A DNA stretch of 52,751 nucleotides from a virus, in IMG/VR virus record IMGVR_UViG_3300032268_000734, positions 1-52,751 of that record; one strand, given 5' to 3'. Below are positions 1-7,040 of the stretch, piece after piece (position 1 is the stretch's first letter; the number at the start of each line of letters is the position of its first letter). Below the pieces are notes generated by a model. That model was given only the letters and a program-made list of their open reading frames with translations. It ran no database searches and was not told the DNA's origin. The position numbers and the translations under genes were made by a program.

Positions 1-556
1 TACGACCTACGCCACCAAGAGCAAGGTTGAGAGTGTTAGCGCACACAACACGAACGGGTGTTATGCTTGCTTGAATAGCGATTGAGCCATCGTGTGATGT
101 GTTGATGAGCAAATAAGTTTTTACCTTATCGCTTACACCATTAGGGTCAAGAATTGTTTCACGCTCTAGTGCTAAAGCACCGAACACGACACGACCACCC
201 TTGATTGAACCAGCGGTTTCCCAACGACCACCGCCGTCTAGGATATTATCACCGAATGAAAATAAATCTTCATTTTGTAGTGGGTGATAGCGTTCGCCAA
301 CGATTCCAAGAATGTCGGTCTGAGCGTTATCGGTAGGATTTGTTCGCAAGACATATTGGTATGCCTTGTCGCTTGTTAGATGTGTAGGGGTTTCCAAATC
401 TTCTAGGCGAACATTCCACCCATTTAGATTTGCTGCTTGTAGCATTTCTGCCGTTGTTTTTTCTTCTGTAAAGACTGTTCCCAATCCGTGCCAAGCAGGT
501 TCTCTGAATGAGGCGAATGAGGTTTTGCCGTTTTGCGTTTCTAAGTCGTGAGCCAC
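1..556 (-). CDS. DUF932 / TIGR03299-like phage-plasmid protein, 3' end cut by window
   Basis: GTG start at 556-554 behind a GAAGGA ribosome site; the reading frame stays open to base 1, so about 185 N-terminal residues are seen and the C-terminus lies outside. The opening VAHDLETQNGKTSFAS and the following AWHGLG, together with GERYHPLQNEDLF and the later INTSHDGS and VRVVCANTLNLAL segments, are the typical signature of the DUF932/phage-plasmid-like family found in actinophages and plasmids. The molecular function is unknown; many members sit in early, replication-proximal modules. It is the last visible gene of the leftward early block and has its own promoter at 587-616. Confidence 0.88.
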   Translation of the reverse strand, partial: MAHDLETQNGKTSFASFREPAWHGLGTVFTEEKTTAEMLQAANLNGWNVRLEDLETPTHLTSDKAYQYVLRTNPTDNAQTDILGIVGERYHPLQNEDLFSFGDNILDGGGRWETAGSIKGGRVVFGALALERETILDPNGVSDKVKTYLLINTSHDGSIAIQASITPVRVVCANTLNLALGGVGR

Positions 557-586
557 GATTTCCTTCTTTCTGTTGTTGATAATCTA

Positions 587-616
587 ATCATACACCCACC
601 CACTGACAAAAGTCAA
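587..616 (-). promoter_or_regulatory. Early promoter for the DUF932 gene
   Basis: Read on the minus strand, TTGACT (616-611), 18 bases, TATGAT (592-587). The spacer holds TGTCAG placed so that TGTCA ends 11 bases upstream of the -10 box, an arrangement shared by five other early promoters. Confidence 0.7.
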
Positions 617-660
617 ATCGGATAAGCAATCAGGGGATAAATGGGGCATTTCGTAACTGT

Positions 661-720
661 GTCGTAATTCACAATGTGATCTTCGCCATGTGGATAACCT
701 GTGGATAAACCCCACGTGAA
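661..720. promoter_or_regulatory. Pair of perfect DnaA boxes plus CCACGT motif
   Basis: TGTGGATAA (reverse complement of the DnaA box TTATCCACA) occurs at 689-697 and 700-708, 11 bases apart and so on the same helical face. The second is followed after three bases by CCACGT. The same composite recurs near 6060 and 7472. The rest of the 557-816 gap holds a promoter, an AT-rich stretch and a hairpin, and no gene that I can see. Confidence 0.6.
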
Positions 721-802
721 ATTTTATTAAAAAAAGAGAGAGCAGTTTACATGGCCATGCTCAGGGCCCTTACCTAGTTTAGAGACATTCGGTAGGTCTA
801 TG

Positions 803-820
803 TTAGTAGCCCCCTACTAA
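803..820 (-). terminator. Hairpin over the stop codon of the 817-1248 gene
   Basis: Perfect 7-bp arms TTAGTAG / CTACTAA with a 4-base loop overlap the end of the leftward gene. There is no T tract, so this may be only an mRNA 3' stem. Confidence 0.35.
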
Positions 821-1248
821 ATATCTATTCTATCAATTGAGGATGATAGATATTGAATTGAATCTGAGTTGTAATCGACGGTATCGAAATCAATATCGTG
901 AATTGCATTCTGTGCATCTTCTTCAGTGCGAGCATTAACAGTAACAGAATACATAACTGTAACTTCAACTTCGAATTCTTTTGTTAATTCAAAGCCCATA
1001 ATTTCAGCAATTGATTCCGCCTGCTCTTCTGTTATATCTTGATTTTCTAATTCACCAAGGGTCCACTCTTGCATTGCTTCAACCATACGATTCTTATCTG
1101 CAGAATCTGCATATGAGCGCTGAGTTACTTTCTGAATGTGCTCCTCTAATTGAGTTACACGCAATGTTGCTTTAGTTAGTGAATCACGAAGAAACTCTTC
1201 TGTTGCATTGACTGTGCTTGCTAGTGTTGATATATCTTGCTGGTCCAT
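817..1248 (-). CDS. Hypothetical early protein, 143 aa, coiled-coil N-terminus
   Basis: Residues about 8-60 are a charged helical stretch with heptad-like leucines and look like a coiled coil. An acidic linker (TEEQAESIAEIMG) follows, then a small beta-rich C-terminal part (FEVEVTVMYSVTVNARTEED) of the kind common in small actinophage proteins. It ends in many Asp/Ser/Ile residues and is strongly acidic. ATG 1248 follows an AAAGAGG ribosome site. It is transcribed from the 1282-1311 promoter, whose -35 touches the preceding gene's stop codon. Function not recognised. Confidence 0.7.
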   Translation of the reverse strand: MDQQDISTLASTVNATEEFLRDSLTKATLRVTQLEEHIQKVTQRSYADSADKNRMVEAMQEWTLGELENQDITEEQAESIAEIMGFELTKEFEVEVTVMYSVTVNARTEEDAQNAIHDIDFDTVDYNSDSIQYLSSSIDRIDI

Positions 1249-1281
1249 AAGGGGCCTCTTTCTGTTTGTTGGTTAATATTA

Positions 1282-1311
1282 ATTATACTGTAGGGCACTG
1301 ACAATTGTCAA
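1282..1311 (-). promoter_or_regulatory. Consensus sigma70-type promoter with palindromic operator
   Basis: Minus strand: TTGACA (1311-1306), 18 bases, TATAAT (1287-1282). The perfect palindrome TGACAATTGTCA (1299-1310) overlaps the -35 and the TGTCAG spacer box, which suggests a dimeric repressor or activator site. Drives the 817-1248 gene. Confidence 0.8.
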
Positions 1312-1809
1312 CTACCAAGATGAGCAATAAGAAAATGAAAGTCGATCAATTTCTGGTAGCGCAAATATACGCTCTAATTGATTAATAGTATTAGTAAGGT
1401 CCTTCCAATACCACTCATCAATATCTGTGCCCCCAAAGAAAAATCCTTCTTGTGGTGGGAACAGGCTAGGGTCTTTTGTTTCTAATGCGTGTTTACATAA
1501 GGCAAGCAACTCTATTAGTTTATCTTGTGAAACATAGTAACTATCACAGTCATCAATACCGTTCTGAATATTCTTTACGAACCAAGCGTGTATCTGATTA
1601 GCCTTGCGCCAATAAGCACAAGTAACCTCTACGCTTGCTCCATAGATATCTGTAGCGACATCTGTTAGTTGAGTTATTTCCATTAAGTCATTGAACTTAG
1701 GGTATACGGCTTCGGGTGAGTCATAAGATAGTTCATCATTTGACTGTAGTGCTTGCCAGTTAATTTTTTCTAAATGCTTTTTAGCACTAAGATACATATC
1801 TAGTCCCAT
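1312..1809 (-). CDS. MGLDMYL-family phage protein, 165 aa
   Basis: Begins MGLDMYLSAKKHLEKI and carries the family blocks YWRKANQIHAWFV (around residues 75-87), a central SYYVSQDKLIELL helix and a FFFGGTDIDEWYW block near residue 125. This family is widespread in phages and is sometimes mislabelled as phosphoglycerate kinase; I see no kinase motif. The conserved Trp/His/Asp/Tyr residues could form a binding pocket, but no activity is established. ATG 1809 lies behind a GGAAG-type ribosome site; a TATAAT at 1848-1843 is the likely promoter. Confidence 0.75.
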   Translation of the reverse strand: MGLDMYLSAKKHLEKINWQALQSNDELSYDSPEAVYPKFNDLMEITQLTDVATDIYGASVEVTCAYWRKANQIHAWFVKNIQNGIDDCDSYYVSQDKLIELLALCKHALETKDPSLFPPQEGFFFGGTDIDEWYWKDLTNTINQLERIFALPEIDRLSFSYCSSW

Positions 1810-1842
1810 TGGGGGCTTCCTTCTTTCTGTTTGTTTCTTTTA

Positions 1843-1864
1843 ATTATACTATAGGGGTCTGACA
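1843..1864 (-). promoter_or_regulatory. Early promoter with TGTCAG box
   Basis: Minus strand TATAAT (1848-1843) with TGTCA ending exactly 11 bases upstream (1864-1860). No good -35 hexamer is present, so the TGTCAG box may be the functional upstream element. Confidence 0.55.
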
Positions 1865-1967
1865 AATTGTGTGATAGGGGTAGGCACGGCCGTTAGTCTG
1901 GAACCCACCCCTATCAGATCCCCAGGGGACGCTTGCTATAAATAGCGTGGAACGCAGGGGATAATGA

Positions 1968-1987
1968 GTGGGGCTTTTACACCCCAC
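1968..1987 (-). terminator. Possible terminator hairpin downstream of the 2000-2422 gene
   Basis: GTGGGG / CCCCAC arms with an 8-base loop sit just after the leftward gene. The T tract is absent, so the call is weak. Confidence 0.35.
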
Positions 1988-1999
1988 CCAATTATCTAG

Positions 2000-2422
2000 T
2001 TAGAGATAACGAGCAACTGCGTTGTATGTGGAAGTATTTACAACTTCCTCATCTGTCATCTTTAGAATACGAATTGCGTTTGTGATTTCCTCTTTCATTT
2101 CCTTATAGGTATGAGTATGAATAACCTCAAAATCCTTTTCAGGTTCAGCAGGGAACTCTCCCTCTGATACTGTGATGTCAAAATCAACATTTAGGTTTTT
2201 GTTCCAAGAACGATAGTTAGTGCGTAGGTTTTCAGCCTTTGAGAAGTTGGCAATAGCCCACTCACCAATTTGCTTTTTCCAAGCCTCATAAGCAACTGTG
2301 TGCTTGCGTTCGTTTTCTCCTTGTGTTGCGTAGTCCATCTCTAGTTTTGCTAGTGATGCTTCTAGTCCTGCGATTACTCGTTGAGTAGGGATTTTTACTG
2401 AGATTGCTTTGCCTCTTGCCAT
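2000..2422 (-). CDS. Hypothetical phage protein, 140 aa
   Basis: Starts MARGKAISVKIPTQRVI. Residues 15-75 are predicted helical and charged (LEASLAKLEMDY, KHTVAYEAWKKQIGEWA), followed by an acidic beta segment (NVDFDITVSEGEFP) and a C-terminal helix with KMTDEEVV. No cysteine cluster, signal peptide or membrane segment. It resembles small cytoplasmic actinophage early proteins but I cannot name a family with a known function. No clear promoter lies directly upstream, so it is probably co-transcribed with the 54-codon gene at 2560-2724. Confidence 0.65.
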   Translation of the reverse strand: MARGKAISVKIPTQRVIAGLEASLAKLEMDYATQGENERKHTVAYEAWKKQIGEWAIANFSKAENLRTNYRSWNKNLNVDFDITVSEGEFPAEPEKDFEVIHTHTYKEMKEEITNAIRILKMTDEEVVNTSTYNAVARYL

Positions 2423-2559
2423 TTGTTTTCTCTTTTCTTTTGTGGGGTTATTAGTTGGGGGTGAGTGAGCCTTTTCACAACTTGCTCAGGTTGTCCCACT
2501 CTATTTATTTAGACACGCATTTCTGTGGGGCGTGTGTGGTTTTAGCGTTATTGCTAAAC

Positions 2560-2724
2560 TTACTTTGCCGTCCAAGTTGTATAACGACTTGCGCCATTTA
2601 CATCTAACTTCACACGAACATTTCCATTAGCCTGTGGTGTGATTTCTGTGATGATACCACTTACCTTTGACTTCTGTGTCGTGAAAGTATCGCCGACCTT
2701 GTATGTTGCTGTTGCTACTGCCAT
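2560..2724 (-). CDS. Small SH3/KOW-like protein, 54 aa
   Basis: ATG 2724 with an AAAAGGA ribosome site. The sequence opens MAVATATYKVGDTFTTQKSK and contains GIITEI and RVKLDVNG, a pattern of short beta strands with Gly-Asp turns typical of small KOW/SH3-like barrels. It is a paralogue of the next gene (YKVGDTFTTQKSKVSG versus YQIGDLFTTSKTGVTG). Its own promoter is at 2771-2800. Possible nucleic-acid or ribosome binding is inference only. Confidence 0.7.
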   Translation of the reverse strand: MAVATATYKVGDTFTTQKSKVSGIITEITPQANGNVRVKLDVNGASRYTTWTAK

Positions 2725-2770
2725 TTTTGTTTTTCCTTTTCTATTAGGGGTTGTTATTTGGTTATACCTA

Positions 2771-2800
2771 AGTATAACATTTTGTGGAAAGAAATGTCAA
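2771..2800 (-). promoter_or_regulatory. Promoter for the 2560-2724 gene
   Basis: Minus strand TTGACA (2800-2795), 18 bases, TATACT (2776-2771). A palindrome CTCAC-TAT-GTGAG at 2818-2830 lies just upstream. Confidence 0.75.
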
Positions 2801-2831
2801 ATCCATTTCTAACATTTCTCACTATGTGAGA

Positions 2832-3002
2832 TTACTTGCTAGTCTTTACCATAGCCAAACGGCGTGAGCCATTTGCTAAGACTAAGGAAACTCTAGTAAC
2901 CTTATTAGACATTGACTCAAAACCTGCGATACGACCTGTAACGCCTGTCTTGCTTGTTGTGAATAAATCACCAATTTGGTAAGTGTATCCGTGAAGTGTC
3001 AT
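2832..3002 (-). CDS. Small SH3/KOW-like protein, 56 aa, paralogue of 2560-2724
   Basis: ATG 3002. Starts MTLHGYTYQIGDLFTTSK, then GVTGRIAGFE and a basic end (NGSRRLAMVKTSK). It aligns along most of its length with its downstream neighbour, so the pair is a tandem duplication with diverged surfaces. The extended -10 TGC-TAGAAT at 3051-3046 is the likely promoter. Confidence 0.7.
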   Translation of the reverse strand: MTLHGYTYQIGDLFTTSKTGVTGRIAGFESMSNKVTRVSLVLANGSRRLAMVKTSK

Positions 3003-3094
3003 TTGGGTCTTGCCTTTCTCTGTGGGGGGAATTGCTTATAGTATAATTCTAGCAGAAAAATGTCAGAAATGCCAATTCTGGGGGGGTTCTGGGG

Positions 3095-3110
3095 TGTGTG
3101 CTTAATCACA
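3095..3110. promoter_or_regulatory. CRP/GlxR-like site
   Basis: TGTGT-GCTTAA-TCACA, one mismatch from TGTGA-N6-TCACA. Its centre is about 63 bases upstream of the predicted start for the 2832-3002 gene. The 3003-3239 gap also contains GGACGTGG (3150-3157) and widely spaced CCCTGCAA / TTGCAGGG arms (3161-3168 and 3220-3227) downstream of the GP88 gene. I see no gene in it. Confidence 0.5.
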
Positions 3111-3239
3111 TCTTAAAGGCGTGTCGCAACTTGACAAATTATATTTTGCGGACGTGGATCCCCTGCAATTTTTATTGGTGAAAAAATAAAAGTACTATGC
3201 ACCAAATTAAAAATATTATTTGCAGGGTATTCATTTATC

Positions 3240-3974
3240 TCATTTCTTAGTTGCAGAAAAAATTATGTCACTCTTAGAGTATACACATAAACTGCAAGAA
3301 ACGCAAGCGCTACCTTTAGTAGAGATAAGTGGAATTTGTTTATTGTTTTCAGGACACTTAGCAGCGGGGCGACCAATCATTTCTTTCATATCTGCTTGGC
3401 CTATAGCAAAGTTCTTAGCAAGATAAGCAAGGCGAATTCCTTCATTCACTTTTAGATCAACACCAACTTTTACATTCTCACTATCAGTGCTAAAGTAAAG
3501 AGATAGGTTATCAATATCTTTTAGGATGAGGGCTGCAGACTTTACACGAGTGTAAACCCAGAATTGAATATCAGGATTAAGTTTGATTACATCGGACCAG
3601 GCAGTGGTATAAGTATCATTGAAGAAGTCACCGTCCCAGTGAATGCGGAATAACATCGGTGCGTCTTTCTTTATACAATCATTCTTGAAGTCTGCAATCA
3701 TTTCACTAATTAGATTAAGCATAGTTAGATAGTCTGCGTCTTTTAGCAGAGACCAATTGTGTAGCAGATTAGTTTTTACTGAGGGGAAGATCTTTTCGAG
3801 TTTTCCTGCGTAGCATACGCTCTCACATACACTAGTGGCACCAGGGCACGAGTAAGCCTTTCCAGCAGGGAGCCCGAAAGTGTTTGCAATTGCGGCTTGC
3901 TTTCCATTTTTTGTGACAAGGTTAGCAACCTTTCGATCATTAGACCGTTTGAGTTTGAGTGCATTAGTAGTCAA
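3240..3974 (-). CDS. GP88-like phage protein with conserved cysteine clusters, 244 aa
   Basis: Resembles the mycobacteriophage 'gene product 88' family (Pfam GP88). Seen: an N-terminal CPGATSVCESVCYAG cluster (about residues 43-57), a central RIHWDGDFFND block, FWVYTRVKSA, and a C-terminal CPENNKQ plus CVSCSLC cluster. Spacing of the cysteines suggests bound metal or an iron-sulphur cluster; the enzymatic role is unknown. The start must be TTG 3974, because an in-frame TAG lies two codons upstream and no ATG serves. It overlaps the preceding zinc-ribbon gene by 11 bases, so the two are translationally coupled. Confidence 0.8.
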   Translation of the reverse strand: MTTNALKLKRSNDRKVANLVTKNGKQAAIANTFGLPAGKAYSCPGATSVCESVCYAGKLEKIFPSVKTNLLHNWSLLKDADYLTMLNLISEMIADFKNDCIKKDAPMLFRIHWDGDFFNDTYTTAWSDVIKLNPDIQFWVYTRVKSAALILKDIDNLSLYFSTDSENVKVGVDLKVNEGIRLAYLAKNFAIGQADMKEMIGRPAAKCPENNKQIPLISTKGSACVSCSLCVYSKSDIIFSATKK

Positions 3975-4140
3975 GGCCTAAACTCATTTCTAGAGCAATG
4001 TCTTCATTATAGGTTGCGGACATTTCTTCTAGCAAGCAGTGAGTGCACTTTTCTTCAAATTCATCAACCGCATTTTCACGGCAAGAGGGACAGGTTGTTG
4101 CGTAGTATTCATCATAGAATTCATCTGCGATATTTCCCAT
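3964..4140 (-). CDS. Zinc-ribbon small protein, 58 aa
   Basis: Start chosen at ATG 4140 because AAAGGAG lies ten bases upstream; the frame extends further but lacks a ribosome site. The protein has CPSC and CTHC knuckles about 16 residues apart, typical of a rubredoxin-like zinc ribbon, within an acidic context (EEMSATYNEDIALEMS). Its stop overlaps the GP88-like gene, so they probably act or are at least expressed together. Confidence 0.7.
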   Translation of the reverse strand: MGNIADEFYDEYYATTCPSCRENAVDEFEEKCTHCLLEEMSATYNEDIALEMSLGLDY

Positions 4141-4145
4141 AGGGG

Positions 4146-4292
4146 CTATTCTCCTTTTTGTTGTTTGTTCAATTGTAGCAGTTCGGACTGACATTTTTTA
4201 CGGTTGTATTTCTTTTTATTGGGCACGGCAGAGGCAGCGTTGCTACGGCGTAATTCCATAAGCCTGCGTAATTCCTCTGAGTTTTTTTTCAT
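4146..4292 (-). CDS. Small basic protein, 48 aa, probably leaderless
   Basis: ATG 4292 gives MKKNSEELRRLMELRR and then an Asn/Lys-rich tail with one Cys. The -10 TAAGAT ends five bases before the ATG, so the transcript should begin on or next to the start codon. A longer in-frame extension upstream is rejected because it runs through the promoter. Basic helix composition suggests nucleic-acid binding, but this is a guess. Confidence 0.6.
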   Translation of the reverse strand: MKKNSEELRRLMELRRSNAASAVPNKKKYNRKKCQSELLQLNKQQKGE

Positions 4293-4297
4293 ACCTA

Positions 4298-4352
4298 ATC
4301 TTAGCATACAGGGGCAAAAAATGTCAAATCTTAAAATGTGATAAATCTCACA
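4298..4352 (-). promoter_or_regulatory. Early promoter with perfect CRP/GlxR-like site
   Basis: Minus strand TTGACA (4327-4322), 18 bases, TGC-TAAGAT (4303-4298). TGTGATAAATCTCACA at 4337-4352 matches TGTGA-N6-TCACA exactly and is centred about 52 bases upstream of the predicted start. GGACGTGGGCCACGTG follows at 4358-4373. Confidence 0.7.
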
Positions 4353-4408
4353 GGGCGGGACGTGGGCCACGTGCATTTTTGTGCGGGGAAGCACACAAAA
4401 ATACTTTT

Positions 4409-4651
4409 TTATTCTTCTTCTTGAATAAAAACATACAACGGAATTAAATCAGTGTAACTATACTGTGTAACTTCTGATTCACCAAATTCATTTTCGGTTT
4501 GTATGTCATAGTTATCTCCTGTTGAATCACATTCAATAAAATTAACTTCAACGATGTCATCACCAATTTTAATTAAATCACCAAGCATTAATTGGTCTGG
4601 TGTTAAGTTATCTGCGTGGATCAATTCCATAGTTTCCATTGTAGCAGACAT
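4409..4651 (-). CDS. Hypothetical SH3-like acidic protein, 80 aa
   Basis: Last gene of the seven-gene 4409-5799 operon. ATG 4651 follows GGGAGG inside the end of the upstream gene. Residues 17-60 (LTPDQLMLGDLIKIGDDIVE..., then alternating Asp/Glu strands) look like a small beta barrel of the type found in ribosome- or DNA-binding phage proteins; overall charge is strongly negative, which could mimic nucleic acid. No specific family recognised. Confidence 0.65.
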   Translation of the reverse strand: MSATMETMELIHADNLTPDQLMLGDLIKIGDDIVEVNFIECDSTGDNYDIQTENEFGESEVTQYSYTDLIPLYVFIQEEE

Positions 4652-4652
4652 T

Positions 4653-4937
4653 TCAATCCTCCCAATCAGGTAGCCAAAATTGTAAGTGGTGTTGGTCTAC
4701 AATCGCTCTCGCAGGTGCTTGAGTATCTCCACGATAAAGAATTTGAAAGTCGCCAACCATAGGCATATCAATCATTCGGTCATAGTCCTCGTCATAGTAT
4801 GCGTCAATAGCATCTATACAAGGTTTTACCATTTCTGCGGGGACGGGTGGGTAGTGATTACCCTTGAGGTGATAAAGAATCTGAGTTTCCAAATCCAATA
4901 CTGTATCCTGTATTCCTAGTGCGGTTATGCTTCCCAT
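4653..4937 (-). CDS. Hypothetical phage protein, 94 aa
   Basis: Contains HLKGNHYPPVPAEMV (residues about 23-37), a motif I associate with a common actinophage early-gene family of unknown role, then an acidic helix (AIDAYYDEDYDRMI) and a C-terminal HHLQFWLPDWED. ATG 4937 has GAGGAG upstream. Two bases separate it from the previous stop codon. Confidence 0.7.
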   Translation of the reverse strand: MGSITALGIQDTVLDLETQILYHLKGNHYPPVPAEMVKPCIDAIDAYYDEDYDRMIDMPMVGDFQILYRGDTQAPARAIVDQHHLQFWLPDWED

Positions 4938-4939
4938 TA

Positions 4940-5065
4940 TTATTTCTCCTCAATTTCTGCGACATAGGTTTCTAAATCTTCGGTTTTCCAATCGAACCAA
5001 CGGACGGCTTCTTCTTGATTATCAGCCTCAATAGTTATGAAAGTAGTAAATTCGTATAGTGGCAT
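4940..5065 (-). CDS. Small hypothetical protein, 41 aa
   Basis: Begins MPLYEFTTFITIEADNQEEA and ends VAEIEEK. The beta-strand then A/E-rich helix resembles the EVEAENEEEA pattern of small ferredoxin-like folds. Its ATG overlaps the preceding stop (TAATG), which supports translation despite the short length. Confidence 0.6.
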   Translation of the reverse strand: MPLYEFTTFITIEADNQEEAVRWFDWKTEDLETYVAEIEEK

Positions 5066-5283
5066 TATGCTCTTACCTGAACCCTTCCATCTCGATAGAA
5101 TACTTTAGTGTAACACTTTCCTGTTGGTGTGTAAATATTCACTGTTGAGTATTCGTTAGCCATTCCCCAATCAGTAAATCGGAAGAAACTTTCCCAAGCG
5201 CCAAATTCGTTTTCATAGCGTTGTTGCCAGTGAGGGCTTTCCTCAAAGTCATACTGACAAGTTACTAGATATTCATAGTCCAT
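5065..5283 (-). CDS. Hypothetical protein, 72 aa, aromatic-rich
   Basis: Many Trp, Phe and Tyr residues (HWQQRYENEFGAWESFFRF) precede a TPTGKCYTKVFYRDG beta hairpin. No known motif. Coupled on both sides by TAATG overlaps within the 4409-5799 operon. Confidence 0.65.
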   Translation of the reverse strand: MDYEYLVTCQYDFEESPHWQQRYENEFGAWESFFRFTDWGMANEYSTVNIYTPTGKCYTKVFYRDGRVQVRA

Positions 5284-5426
5284 TATTCTGCCTCTTTCGT
5301 TGTAAATAGTGCGCCTTCGTTTAGTAAGCCGACTTCCAAATCAAATAACTCATCTGAGTTTGCTTGCGACAAGTCTATCCAACCTGCGCCTTCATTGTCA
5401 ATTCTAAATATTTCTATGTATCCCAT
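5283..5426 (-). CDS. Small acidic protein, 47 aa
   Basis: Starts MGYIEIFRIDNEGAGW; mostly Asp/Glu/Leu. TAATG overlaps on both sides are the main evidence that it is a gene. Function unknown. Confidence 0.6.
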   Translation of the reverse strand: MGYIEIFRIDNEGAGWIDLSQANSDELFDLEVGLLNEGALFTTKEAE

Positions 5427-5590
5427 TAGTTTTCACACTCACAATCTTTTGAGTAATCAAATTCGCAAAAATAGCAACCCATAAGTTCGCTATGGGTTTT
5501 ACACTGATAACGGAATTGGACTTCATCACAACACACGAAAGATAAATCCCAAATCCAATAGAATTCGTTTTGGTCAATAACACTAGCCAT
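5426..5590 (-). CDS. Cysteine-rich small protein, 54 aa
   Basis: Seven cysteines, including VCCDE, a YQCKTH block, GCYFC and a terminal CECEN, suggest a zinc-binding fold. ATG 5590 sits two bases after the previous stop; its own stop overlaps the next ATG. It resembles the other zinc-knuckle mini-proteins of this early region. Confidence 0.65.
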   Translation of the reverse strand: MASVIDQNEFYWIWDLSFVCCDEVQFRYQCKTHSELMGCYFCEFDYSKDCECEN

Positions 5591-5592
5591 AA

Positions 5593-5799
5593 TTACTCAC
5601 CAACCTTTACTGCGATAGTCGCAAATTTATTTCGCAAGCCTTTAGCATTGACCTCAATTAGATAGGCTTCGGTATTTTCTCCATACCAAATTCCTTCTCG
5701 CTTTTGAGCCGATACAATTTCGCCCTCAAAGTGGCGAGAGCGTGAGCGATAGTTTTTCCCTACAAGTAGGCTTTCTATTGTGTATAGTTTGGTAGCCAT
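5593..5799 (-). CDS. Hypothetical protein, 68 aa, first gene of operon
   Basis: Starts MATKLYTIESLLVGKNYRSR with a positively charged first half and a beta-rich end (AYLIEVNAKG, FATIAVKVGE), again like a small SH3-type barrel. AAAGAGG precedes ATG 5799. Leads the coupled operon that runs to 4409. Confidence 0.65.
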   Translation of the reverse strand: MATKLYTIESLLVGKNYRSRSRHFEGEIVSAQKREGIWYGENTEAYLIEVNAKGLRNKFATIAVKVGE

Positions 5800-5831
5800 T
5801 GGCAGACCTCTTTCTTTTTGTTGATAATTCT

Positions 5832-5853
5832 ATCCTAGCATAGCCCACTGACA
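5832..5853 (-). promoter_or_regulatory. Early promoter with TGTCAG box
   Basis: Minus strand TGC-TAGGAT (5837-5832) with TGTCA ending 11 bases upstream (5853-5849). Drives the 4409-5799 operon. Confidence 0.6.
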
Positions 5854-5913
5854 TTTTTAGTTAGGCTCGCCGTATCGGATAGACTTTCTTTATTTATTTT
5901 TTCTTACTATGTA

Positions 5914-6080
5914 AGTCTAGCCTATTAGACATAAATTATCAACCTACTAGCCAGTAAGTCCAAATATTGAGACGCTCAAGTCGTGTGATAAATCTCACAA
6001 AATTTCGGGCGTGTCGTAAGCAGCATCATAAATCACCCTGTGGATAACATCGGTAACCCTGTGGATAAGTCCCACGTCCA
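5914..6080. promoter_or_regulatory. Regulatory gap: promoter, CRP/GlxR-like site, two DnaA boxes
   Basis: The 5800-6118 interval contains no gene that I can see. It holds a second leftward promoter (TTGATA 5942-5937, 17 bases, TAGACT 5919-5914), a perfect TGTGATAAATCTCACA (5984-5999, identical to the copy at 4337), and TGTGGATAA at 6039-6047 and 6060-6068. The second DnaA box is followed after three bases by CCACGTCC. The two DnaA boxes are 21 bases apart, about two helical turns. Confidence 0.6.
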
Positions 6081-6118
6081 AAATTTGAGCAGTTTTTATT
6101 CTTGCTCAGGAATTTATT

Positions 6119-6271
6119 TTATTTTTTAAGTCGTTCAGTTCGCAAAACAATTTGTAGTCTGCGAATTTCTTTTTGTTGTTCCATATTTTGTTTCCAAAAT
6201 ACTAACATCATTGAAAGCGATCCAGCAAGTGCAATTACAATTGCGATTAGTGTTCCGTTATCTAAAATCAT
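6119..6271 (-). CDS. Single-span membrane mini-protein, 50 aa
   Basis: MILDNGTLIAIVIALAGSLS continues into a hydrophobic span (residues about 8-26) and then a basic, helical tail (KEIRRLQIVLRTERLKK). The likely topology puts the basic tail in the cytoplasm. ATG overlaps the preceding stop (TAATG). Could be an early membrane effector or holin-like regulator; unproven. Confidence 0.65.
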   Translation of the reverse strand: MILDNGTLIAIVIALAGSLSMMLVFWKQNMEQQKEIRRLQIVLRTERLKK

Positions 6272-6450
6272 TATACTAACTCCTTAGTGCAAGCGTCAAA
6301 AAATCGTTGTGCGTCAAATCGTTCGTTATCTGCTTCAAACATTGCAGCAAACTCATCAACCAAATCGTGGAAAGTAAATTCATCACCTATCAAATCTTTG
6401 AAAGATGAAAGAATTTCGGCAACCTTTACATAGTCTTTACGAGTCATCAT
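6271..6450 (-). CDS. Actinophage 'MTRKDYV...DNxRFDxxRFxxAC' family protein, 59 aa
   Basis: MTRKDYVKVAEIL near the start and DNERFDAQRFFDAC near the end match a very common small actinophage family of unknown function. Double ATG start (6450/6447). Sits between TAATG-linked neighbours. Confidence 0.75.
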   Translation of the reverse strand: MMTRKDYVKVAEILSSFKDLIGDEFTFHDLVDEFAAMFEADNERFDAQRFFDACTKELV

Positions 6451-6452
6451 TA

Positions 6453-6659
6453 TTAGGCCACCTTTAGAATTGCGTATGAACCACGAGCATTGATTTCATC
6501 AAGGGCAGGACCGATAGCAGGCACTAGCAAATCTTTTAGCATTGCTTCAAGCATTGCTACCAAATCTGAGTGAGGTATCGATAAGGCTTGCTTAGCAATT
6601 GGGTGAGTTTCATCAAACTCGGTTACGAACTTTAGAGAGTGTTCAATTTGAATTGTCAT
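6453..6659 (-). CDS. Hypothetical protein, 68 aa
   Basis: Begins MTIQIEHSLKFVTEFDETHP; a leucine-rich helix (LVAMLEAMLKDLLVPAIG) follows and then a short strand. No membrane span, no metal motif. Separated by two bases from the next gene in the same leftward operon. Confidence 0.6.
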   Translation of the reverse strand: MTIQIEHSLKFVTEFDETHPIAKQALSIPHSDLVAMLEAMLKDLLVPAIGPALDEINARGSYAILKVA

Positions 6660-6678
6660 TTATTTTATTTCCTATTCT

Positions 6679-6819
6679 TTAGTTTATTTTGTAGTTGGTA
6701 AAATTTGGAGTTAGAGCGCAGTCGCAAGGCTCAGTGTCATAGTTTTCGTTATCTCCGAAAAATAGATAACCATAACCATTACACTCCTCACAAGCAAAAG
6801 ACATTACGGAGTTTATCAT
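6679..6819 (-). CDS. DnaJ-like zinc-knuckle mini-protein, 46 aa
   Basis: CEECNGYGY followed 17 residues later by CDC resembles one half of a DnaJ-type CxxCxGxG zinc site. The ATG overlaps the preceding stop codon (AAATAATG). An alternative start five codons in lacks a ribosome site. Confidence 0.65.
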   Translation of the reverse strand: MINSVMSFACEECNGYGYLFFGDNENYDTEPCDCALTPNFTNYKIN

Positions 6820-7007
6820 TATTTCACCAACGCCTTTCCTCTTAGAACACCGCTAACGCCTAAAGCGTCACACGACATTTTTACAGATACGCCAACAGGT
6901 AATTGAGTTGGATAAGTTGAGATGAATTGAGCAACCGCACCTTTTGAGGGCATAGCGATTTTTTTTGTAGAACCTGAAAAGGTTTCTAGTGTTACAGTGT
7001 AAGTCAT
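6819..7007 (-). CDS. Small SGSTKK-family protein, 62 aa
   Basis: Starts MTYTVTLETFSGSTKKIAMP. It aligns with the plus-strand protein at 9209-9394 (T-x-SG-[SA]-TKK, F...Y, LxxGxxV, a Gly pair, then KK near the end), so the phage holds two copies in divergent operons. Function unknown. Promoter at 7041-7062. Confidence 0.7.
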   Translation of the reverse strand: MTYTVTLETFSGSTKKIAMPSKGAVAQFISTYPTQLPVGVSVKMSCDALGVSGVLRGKALVK

Positions 7008-7040
7008 TTTTAGACTTCCTTTCGTTTTGTTGATAAGACT